From the NCBI RefSeq assembly GCF_000233455.1, contig NZ_JH376424.1, positions 47,019 through 111,018 on the forward strand: a DNA stretch of 64,000 bases. The letters are read 5' to 3'. Below, piece after piece: positions 58,750 through 64,000 of the stretch; within the stretch, counting starts at the first letter, position 1; each line of letters starts with the position of its first letter. A model generated the notes under the pieces. The model ran no database searches and had not been told where the DNA came from. It worked only from the letters and a program-made list of their open reading frames with translations. This DNA comes from [Clostridium] citroniae WAL-17108. GTDB lineage: Bacteria > Bacillota > Clostridia > Lachnospirales > Lachnospiraceae. The translations under genes were made by a program, and so were the position numbers.

Positions 58750-59421
58750 ATGAGATATTTAACGGTAGCGTTAGCAAAAGGCAGACTGGCCAGGAAGGCC
58801 ATGGAATTATTTGAGGAGATCGGCATTTCCTGTGATGAGATGAAGGATAAGGATTCCAGGAAGCTGATATTTGTAAATGAAGAGCTGGGGATCCGGTTTT
58901 TCCTGGCCAAGGCCAGTGACGTGCCCACCTATGTGGAGTACGGAGCCGCCGATATCGGCATTGTGGGAAAGGACACCATACTGGAGGAGGGCCGCAAGCT
59001 CTACGAGGTCATGGACCTGGGAGTGGGGAAATGCAGGATGTGCGTATGCGGTCCCGAGTCGGCCAGGGAGAGCCTGAAGCACCACGAGCTGATCCGGGTT
59101 GCCACCAAGTACCCTAATATAGCAAAGGATTATTTCTACAACCAGAAGTATCAGACCGTGGAGATCATCAAGCTGGGGGGCTCCATTGAACTGGCCCCCA
59201 TTGTAGGGCTGTCCGAGGTGATCGTGGACATTGTGGAGACCGGCTCAACCCTGCGTGAAAACGGCCTGGCAGTGTTGGAGGAAGTGTGCAGCCTGTCCGC
59301 CCGCATGGTGGTGAACCAGGTGAGCATGAAGACGGAGAATGAGCGCATTACAAGGATAATCAAGGATTTCCAGGCCATACTGAAGGATTCATGCGCTCAT
59401 AAGGAGGAGAAAGCAGAATGA
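58750..59421 (+). CDS. hisG: ATP phosphoribosyltransferase, short form
   Basis: Catalyses the first step of histidine synthesis, ATP + PRPP to phosphoribosyl-ATP. 223 aa, the short form without the C-terminal regulatory domain, so it needs HisZ. Motifs: [38 protein letters not shown], and [27 protein letters not shown] with the PRPP-loop. Its last bases overlap the hisD start (ATGA). Confidence 0.96.
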   Translation: MRYLTVALAKGRLARKAMELFEEIGISCDEMKDKDSRKLIFVNEELGIRFFLAKASDVPTYVEYGAADIGIVGKDTILEEGRKLYEVMDLGVGKCRMCVCGPESARESLKHHELIRVATKYPNIAKDYFYNQKYQTVEIIKLGGSIELAPIVGLSEVIVDIVETGSTLRENGLAVLEEVCSLSARMVVNQVSMKTENERITRIIKDFQAILKDSCAHKEEKAE

Positions 59422-60707
59422 GAATCATAACCTTAGATGATCGATCCATGGAAAATATCCTGGCGGATATGTTAAAAAGGGATCCCAACAATTATGACAG
59501 CTATACCCAAACCGTGGAAGCCATTGTTAATGATGTGAGAAACCGCAGGGACGAAGCCGTGTTTGAGTACACGGCAAAGTTTGACCATGCTTATCTGGAC
59601 GCTTCCGGTATCCGGGTGACGGAGGCGGAGATACAGGAAGCCATGGAGCAGGTGGATGCAGGGCTGTTGGACGTGATGAAACAGTCCATGGAGAATATCC
59701 GCAGTTATCATGAAAAGCAGAAAAGGAACAGCTGGTTTGACGCAAAGCCTGACGGGACCATCCTGGGCCAGAAGGTGACCGCCCTGGAAAGCGTGGGCGT
59801 ATATGTGCCTGGCGGAAAAGCCGCCTATCCGTCTTCCGTGCTGATGAACATCATTCCTGCGGAAGTGGCGGGAGTGAAACAGATCGTTATGGTGACACCT
59901 CCGGGTAAGGATGGAAAGGTGAACCCTGTGACCCTGACAGCCGCCCATCTGGCCGGTGCCACCCAGGTGTACAAGGTGGGAGGCGCCCAGGCAGTTGCAG
60001 CCCTGGCCTTCGGGACCCAGTCCATCCCAAGGGTGAATAAGATCGTTGGACCGGGCAATATCTTTGTTGCCCTGGCCAAAAAGGCGGTATACGGCCATGT
60101 GAGCATTGACAGCATTGCGGGACCCAGCGAGATCCTGGTGATCGCGGACGACAGCGCCAACCCGCGGTTTGTTGCAGCGGACCTATTAAGCCAGGCAGAA
60201 CACGATGAACTGGCCAGCGCTATCCTGGTGACCACCAGCATGGATCTGGCCAAGAAGGTGTCCCTGGAGGTGGAGGGATTCTTAAAGGTGCTTCCCAGAA
60301 GTGAGATCATCAGCAAGTCCCTGGACAATTACGGATATATCCTGGTGGCGGAATCCATGGAAAAGGCAGTGGAGGCATCCAACAGTATTGCGCCGGAGCA
60401 CCTGGAGATCGTGACCAGGAATCCGTTTGAGGTCATGACAAAGATTCAGAATGCAGGCGCCATCTTTATCGGTGAATACAGTTCCGAGCCGCTGGGGGAT
60501 TATTTTGCAGGTCCCAACCACATCCTGCCCACCAATGGTACGGCCAAGTTCTTTTCACCCCTGGGAGTGGATGATTTTATCAAGAAATCCAGCATCATCT
60601 ACTATTCCAGGGAAGCCCTGGAAAAAGCACATAAGGAGATTGAACTTTTTGCAGAGGCCGAACATCTGACGGCCCATGCCAACTCCGTACGGGTGCGTTT
60701 TGAGTGA
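59418..60707 (+). CDS. hisD: Histidinol dehydrogenase
   Basis: Oxidises L-histidinol to L-histidine in two NAD-dependent steps. 429 aa. It has [19 protein letters not shown], the NAD region [14 protein letters not shown], the signature [19 protein letters not shown] with [16 protein letters not shown], and zinc-ligand regions [10 protein letters not shown] and [11 protein letters not shown]. It overlaps hisG by four bases and is followed by a long hairpin before hisB. Confidence 0.97.
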   Translation: MRIITLDDRSMENILADMLKRDPNNYDSYTQTVEAIVNDVRNRRDEAVFEYTAKFDHAYLDASGIRVTEAEIQEAMEQVDAGLLDVMKQSMENIRSYHEKQKRNSWFDAKPDGTILGQKVTALESVGVYVPGGKAAYPSSVLMNIIPAEVAGVKQIVMVTPPGKDGKVNPVTLTAAHLAGATQVYKVGGAQAVAALAFGTQSIPRVNKIVGPGNIFVALAKKAVYGHVSIDSIAGPSEILVIADDSANPRFVAADLLSQAEHDELASAILVTTSMDLAKKVSLEVEGFLKVLPRSEIISKSLDNYGYILVAESMEKAVEASNSIAPEHLEIVTRNPFEVMTKIQNAGAIFIGEYSSEPLGDYFAGPNHILPTNGTAKFFSPLGVDDFIKKSSIIYYSREALEKAHKEIELFAEAEHLTAHANSVRVRFE

Positions 60708-60712
60708 CCATA

Positions 60713-60756
60713 CCCTCAGCGGACAAGGGGCGTGTGTCCCTCTTGTCCGCTGAGGG
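60713..60756 (+). other. Long perfect hairpin between hisD and hisB
   Basis: CCCTCAGCGGACAAG (60713-60727) pairs perfectly with CTTGTCCGCTGAGGG (60742-60756), 15 bp with a 14-nt loop. There is no U tract after it (CAAATATCC). It is likely a message-processing or stabilising element rather than a full terminator. Confidence 0.7.
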
Positions 60757-60784
60757 CAAATATCCTTAAGAGGAGACAGAAGAC

Positions 60785-61372
60785 ATGGATAGGATAGCTG
60801 AGATCGTAAGGAATACAAATGAGACAAAGATCCATATGACCCTGAACCTGGACGGAAGCGGAACAGGGGACATTCACACAGGGATCGGGTTTTTTGACCA
60901 TATGTTAAACAGTTTTGCGCGGCACGGGTTCTTTGACCTGTCCGTGACCGTGGAGGGGGATCTGGAGGTGGACACCCACCACACCGTAGAGGATACCGGA
61001 ATCGTGCTGGGCCAGGCCATCCGGCAGGCGGTGGGGGACAAAAAAGGAATTGTGCGCTACGGTTACCAGATCCTTCCCATGGATGAATCCCTGGTGCTGT
61101 GCGCCCTGGACCTGTGTAAAAGACCTTATCTGGTCTATGACCTGAACCTGGACAGGGAAAAGGTGGGGGACCTGGAGACAGAGATGGTGCGGGAATTTTT
61201 TTATGCGGTGTCCTATGCGGCTGAGATGAACCTGCATGTTAAGCAGCTGTCGGGGATGAACAACCACCATATCATTGAAGCGGCCTTTAAGGCTTTTGCA
61301 AAGGCCCTGGACGGGGCGGTTGCGGCGGAACCCAGACTGACAGGCGTGCTGTCCACCAAGGGCAGCTTGTAG
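60785..61372 (+). CDS. hisB: Imidazoleglycerol-phosphate dehydratase
   Basis: Dehydrates imidazoleglycerol phosphate to imidazoleacetol phosphate. 195 aa, the monofunctional form without the phosphatase domain. The two manganese-binding His-rich motifs are present: DTHHTVEDTGIVLGQA and NNHHIIEAAFKAFAKAL. The internal GIGFFDHMLNSFARHG is also diagnostic. It starts behind AAGAGGAGACAGAAGAC and lies 28 bp past the intra-operon hairpin. Confidence 0.97.
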   Translation: MDRIAEIVRNTNETKIHMTLNLDGSGTGDIHTGIGFFDHMLNSFARHGFFDLSVTVEGDLEVDTHHTVEDTGIVLGQAIRQAVGDKKGIVRYGYQILPMDESLVLCALDLCKRPYLVYDLNLDREKVGDLETEMVREFFYAVSYAAEMNLHVKQLSGMNNHHIIEAAFKAFAKALDGAVAAEPRLTGVLSTKGSL

Positions 61373-61398
61373 GAGGGACCGGGCGTTTGCCCGTACCA

Positions 61399-61461
61399 GA
61401 GTACCGTTTGCTTACATATGAGTACCGTCCGCATGCATATGAGTACTGCTTGGATGGGCTT
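61399..61461 (+). repeat. Three 21-bp imperfect tandem repeats
   Basis: Units begin at 61399, 61420 and 61441, each opening GAGTAC; the first two are GAGTACCGT...CATAT. They lie between hisB and the unrelated membrane protein gene. In one frame they would encode EYR-type heptads, but that frame has no good start. Confidence 0.7.
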
Positions 61462-61471
61462 TGGGGGAGGG

Positions 61472-62479
61472 ATGGAATTGGGAAAACAGGGAACGGGGAT
61501 ACCTTCCCTATCCAGGAAAATGAATCATCTGAGATACAGGGATATAAGACTTTTGGCCGGCGCAGTGCTCCTCATCCTGGGATTGTCTTCTGCCCTGGCC
61601 TGCCTTCTTTTGGATGGGGATCTAAGGGAGAGGTACAGGGAAGAGTTAAACCAGCCGGTACCCTTTCAATCTGACCAACCGGCGGGATACAGCTATGTAA
61701 AACTCCAGTACCTGACAGACAGCTTTGCGGAACATGTGAAGAAGGCGGATGACTATTATTTCGGCTTTGATTTTATGTTCCGCCCCTACATCATTTCCGT
61801 AAGGGGAGAACTTCCAAAAGAACTGATGGCCCTTATGGAGTATACATATGGGGACGCCGGGGCCAAGCAGCCCCCGGCCGTGGCCGTGTACGGATATGGG
61901 GAGCCTGTGGTGCCGGAACTTCTGGGATATGCCAGGGAATCCTACAGCCGGCTGTGGTCGGAATCACAGATTCCCATTACAATGGAGGACCTGTCGGAAA
62001 TTGTGGGCGGATATTACCTGGACACGGTTCCAAGAACGTATTTGGAGCAGTATCCCCGTGCAATCCTGTTTTATGTATTGCCGTTTCTTATGGCCGCTGC
62101 CGGGGGCATTTACATGATCTTGTATTTCAGGCGTCTGGGCGCCCAGAGAAGGCGGCTTTCAGGAAGGGGCGGTGAACTTCTGGCAGCGGACCGGGAACTG
62201 GCCTGCACAGAGGAATATGCAAAGGGAGCAGGCATTTACCTGACGGAGCATTTTGTCATAACTGCGGCTTATGCATTTGATGTGATCCCTTACACCAGGA
62301 TCAGCAGGGTGGAGAATACAGGAGGGCTTGTGATTATTGTCACAGAGGATGACCACGCCCATATTGCGGCCGGCGGCAGAAGGACTGGGCAATATTTGGA
62401 AAAGTTGAATCAGGATCTTAAGATCCGTTTAAAAGAAGAGGAAAGAGGAGATTCATATGCAGCTATATCCGGCAATTGA
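61472..62479 (+). CDS. Membrane protein of unknown function inside the his operon
   Basis: About 335 aa. There are two membrane segments: residues about 28-50 (LLAGAVLLILGLSSALACLLL) and about 205-230 (AILFYVLPFLMAAAGGIYMIL). An outside-facing domain lies between them (KADDYYFGFDFMFRPYIISVRGE). The cytoplasmic tail ends with a PH-like strand pattern (YLTEHFVITAAYAFDVIPYTRISRVE, GLVIIVTEDDHAHIAAGGRR), as in DUF6709-type proteins. The start is uncertain: ATG 61472 is very close to GGGGAGGG, TTG 61478 is better spaced and ATG 61520 is also possible. Its end overlaps hisA by 23 bp. It has no evident link to histidine synthesis. Confidence 0.72.
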   Translation: MELGKQGTGIPSLSRKMNHLRYRDIRLLAGAVLLILGLSSALACLLLDGDLRERYREELNQPVPFQSDQPAGYSYVKLQYLTDSFAEHVKKADDYYFGFDFMFRPYIISVRGELPKELMALMEYTYGDAGAKQPPAVAVYGYGEPVVPELLGYARESYSRLWSESQIPITMEDLSEIVGGYYLDTVPRTYLEQYPRAILFYVLPFLMAAAGGIYMILYFRRLGAQRRRLSGRGGELLAADRELACTEEYAKGAGIYLTEHFVITAAYAFDVIPYTRISRVENTGGLVIIVTEDDHAHIAAGGRRTGQYLEKLNQDLKIRLKEEERGDSYAAISGN

Positions 62480-63176
62480 CATGAAGGACGGACAGTGTGT
62501 ACGCTTAAGGCAGGGCGGGTTTAAGGATATTACCGTGTATTCCGATGCGCCATGGAAGGTGGCCGCCTGGTGGCAGGCTCAGGGAGGCACCTTTTTGCAT
62601 CTGGTGGACCTGGACGGAGCGCTGGCAGGGCACTCGGTCAATGCAAAGGCCATTCAGAAGATCGTGGACAGCGTAACCATCCCTATTGAAATCGGAGGAG
62701 GCATCCGTTCGGAGGAGGCGGTGCGCAGTATGCTGGACCTGGGGGTAAGGCGCGTGATCATTGGAACCAAGGCGGCTACCCATCCGGAATTCCTAAAGGA
62801 CATGGTGGAAAAGTTCGGGGAGGATGCCATTGTGGCTGGCGTGGATGCCAGGGACGGCATGGTGGCGGTGGAGGGCTGGGAAAAGGTCAGCGCCGTAACC
62901 GCCCGGGATCTCTGCATAAAGATGAAGGAATTTGGAGTCCGGCATATTGTATATACGGATATATCCAGGGACGGTATGCTGTCAGGTCCCAATGTGGAGG
63001 CAACCAGGCAGCTGACAGAGGATACGGGACTTGACATCATAGCCTCCGGCGGGGTATCCTGTATGAAGGACCTTCAGGATCTGCATGAGGCAGGGATCAG
63101 GGGAGCCATTATTGGAAAAGCTCTTTACGAAAACAGAATCGACCTGAAGGAAGCAGTCAGACTCTACGAAAACTAG
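62457..63176 (+). CDS. hisA: Phosphoribosylformimino-5-aminoimidazole carboxamide ribotide isomerase
   Basis: The Amadori isomerase of histidine synthesis. A 239-aa TIM barrel with the catalytic first Asp in YPAIDMKDGQCVRL, the phosphate-binding IEIGGGIRSEEAV, the second catalytic Asp region VDARDGMVAVEGW, and IVYTDISRDGMLSGPNVEATRQL. It starts behind AAAGAGGAG inside the end of the preceding gene. The partial HisF-like/HisI gene follows 11 bp later. Confidence 0.96.
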   Translation: MQLYPAIDMKDGQCVRLRQGGFKDITVYSDAPWKVAAWWQAQGGTFLHLVDLDGALAGHSVNAKAIQKIVDSVTIPIEIGGGIRSEEAVRSMLDLGVRRVIIGTKAATHPEFLKDMVEKFGEDAIVAGVDARDGMVAVEGWEKVSAVTARDLCIKMKEFGVRHIVYTDISRDGMLSGPNVEATRQLTEDTGLDIIASGGVSCMKDLQDLHEAGIRGAIIGKALYENRIDLKEAVRLYEN

Positions 63177-63187
63177 GAGATACTCAA

Positions 63188-64000
63188 ATGACAGATTATA
63201 AGAAGCTGATATTGGGATTTGGCATAAAGGAAGGAAAGGCTTATTCCTGGAACGGACAGGCGGAATATGGGAAACCCCTTACGGACCTGGCAAGGACCGG
63301 CTGTGACAACGGGGCCGACCAGGTGCTGCTCTATGATCATTCTGAGAATGATGAGGATCACGAGGCGGTGATCGGTCTGATAAAGGAGACTGCCAGAACC
63401 GTGGATGAACCGATCCTGGCAGGAGGCCGTGTGAGAAGGCTGGAGGACGTAAAGAAGTATCTCTACGCCGGAGCCAGCGCCGTATTCCTGGATGTGAGCC
63501 GGGAGGACAATGTGGACATGATGAAGGAGGCTGCGGACCGTTTCGGCAGCGAGAAGATCTATGCATACCTTCCGGATATTACATATATTCCCCAGGCGGA
63601 GGAATATGCGCAGCTGGGCGCCTCGGTGATGATCCTTAAAACCTCGGCCCAGGTACCTTCCCTTCAGGAGTTGGGGGAGATTGGGGAGAGCGGGCATGAA
63701 GCCCTGATCTTCTGCGGAGGCCACCAGTCTGTCCAGGACATGGCGGGGGAACTTAAGATCCATTTTGGCTGCCCTCTGGTCAAGGGGGCCATCCTCACCC
63801 TGGAAGAGGAATCCATGGATACCTGCATGGAGATGAAGCAGATGCTCAAGGGAGCCGGTATTGAGACAGATACCTTTGAGAGCACGGTGGCGTGGAAGGA
63901 TTTTAAGCTGAACAGCGATGGGCTGGTTCCTGTGATCGTGCAGGATCATAAAAGCTCGGAAGTGCTGATGATGGCGTATATGAACGAGGAATCCTATGAG
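63188..64000 (+). CDS. hisI: Fusion of a degenerate HisF/HisA-like barrel with phosphoribosyl-AMP cyclohydrolase HisI (partial)
   Basis: 271 codons run open from ATG 63188 (after GGAGA) to the window edge. Residues about 1-235 look like a HisF/HisA barrel: KKLILGFGIKEGKAY, LTDLARTGCDNGADQVLLYD, EPILAGGRVRRLEDVKKYLYAGASAVFLD and CGGHQSVQDMA. The first catalytic Asp of true HisF (CLDVK) is Gly here (GFGIK), so the barrel is probably non-catalytic. From about residue 245, NSDGLVPVIVQDHKSSEVLMMAYMNEESYE is the start of HisI, which opens the ring of phosphoribosyl-AMP. Whether HisE follows cannot be seen. hisA lies immediately upstream. Confidence 0.8.
   Translation, partial: MTDYKKLILGFGIKEGKAYSWNGQAEYGKPLTDLARTGCDNGADQVLLYDHSENDEDHEAVIGLIKETARTVDEPILAGGRVRRLEDVKKYLYAGASAVFLDVSREDNVDMMKEAADRFGSEKIYAYLPDITYIPQAEEYAQLGASVMILKTSAQVPSLQELGEIGESGHEALIFCGGHQSVQDMAGELKIHFGCPLVKGAILTLEEESMDTCMEMKQMLKGAGIETDTFESTVAWKDFKLNSDGLVPVIVQDHKSSEVLMMAYMNEESYE

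Noticed and set aside
61387..61674. 95-codon open frame over the 21-bp repeats
   Set aside because: No ribosome site. It runs out of frame through the first membrane segment of the better-supported 61472-62479 gene.

Overview
The window looks like chromosomal DNA of a spore-forming, anaerobic Firmicute of the Lachnospiraceae. GC content is moderate. Sigma-A promoters are consensus-like (TTGACA-17-TATAAT). Sporulation genes are present: spoIVA, ytfI/ytfJ-like genes, ylbJ and an alpha/beta SASP. Gene order follows Firmicute blocks (yicC-gmk-rpoZ, rpmB/yloU/yloV, rsmD-coaD-ylbJ). Overall character and codon use fit the Clostridium clostridioforme / Enterocloster group, but that placement is inference. 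No rRNA, tRNA, CRISPR array or complete transposase gene was seen.

Layout. 1-0.5 kb: tail of a broken coiled-coil gene made of 33-bp repeats. 0.7-8.8 kb: spoIVA, an RNA-processing beta-CASP hydrolase, rnhA, a membrane-anchored LprI-like protein, alaS and rpsU. 8.9-19.3 kb: rqcH (minus strand), then the yicC-gmk-rpoZ block, rimO-pgsA-cinA, and a run ending in ytfI/ytfJ-like sporulation genes. 19.4-26.6 kb: a self-contained catabolic island. It holds an IclR regulator, twin IclR-type operators, an aldo/keto reductase, a tripartite tricarboxylate transporter (TctC, TctB, TctA), a uroporphyrinogen-decarboxylase-family protein and an octopine/nopaline-dehydrogenase-family enzyme. 27-35.7 kb: rpmB, Asp23-fakA, membrane proteins, two ROK kinases, recG and a nitroreductase. 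35.9-38 kb: a SASP gene and a TetR/SDR pair sharing one operator sequence.

38.05-39.4 kb: a retron. It has a sigma-A promoter, a structured RNA of about 206 nt bounded by complementary a1/a2 ends, and a reverse transcriptase carrying the NAxxH, YCDD and VTG hallmarks. No recognised effector gene adjoins it. An AIM24-family gene follows under what looks like its own promoter. This is the most interesting element of the window.

39.4-57.3 kb: housekeeping and RNA-modification genes (rsmD, coaD, ylbJ, an RsmF-like methyltransferase, RsuA- and RluA-type pseudouridine synthases, a YgiQ-type radical SAM protein, trpS), a BmrR-like MerR regulator with a 19-bp-spacer promoter, a GH25 lysozyme, recU and an XRE-cupin regulator. 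A 212-bp MITE-like element with 20-bp terminal inverted repeats lies at 43.7-44.0 kb; shorter relatives occur at 12.75 and 32.1 kb. 57.3-64 kb: a histidine operon (hisZ, G, D, B, an unrelated membrane protein gene, hisA) running off the right edge in a gene that fuses a degenerate HisF/HisA-like barrel to HisI.
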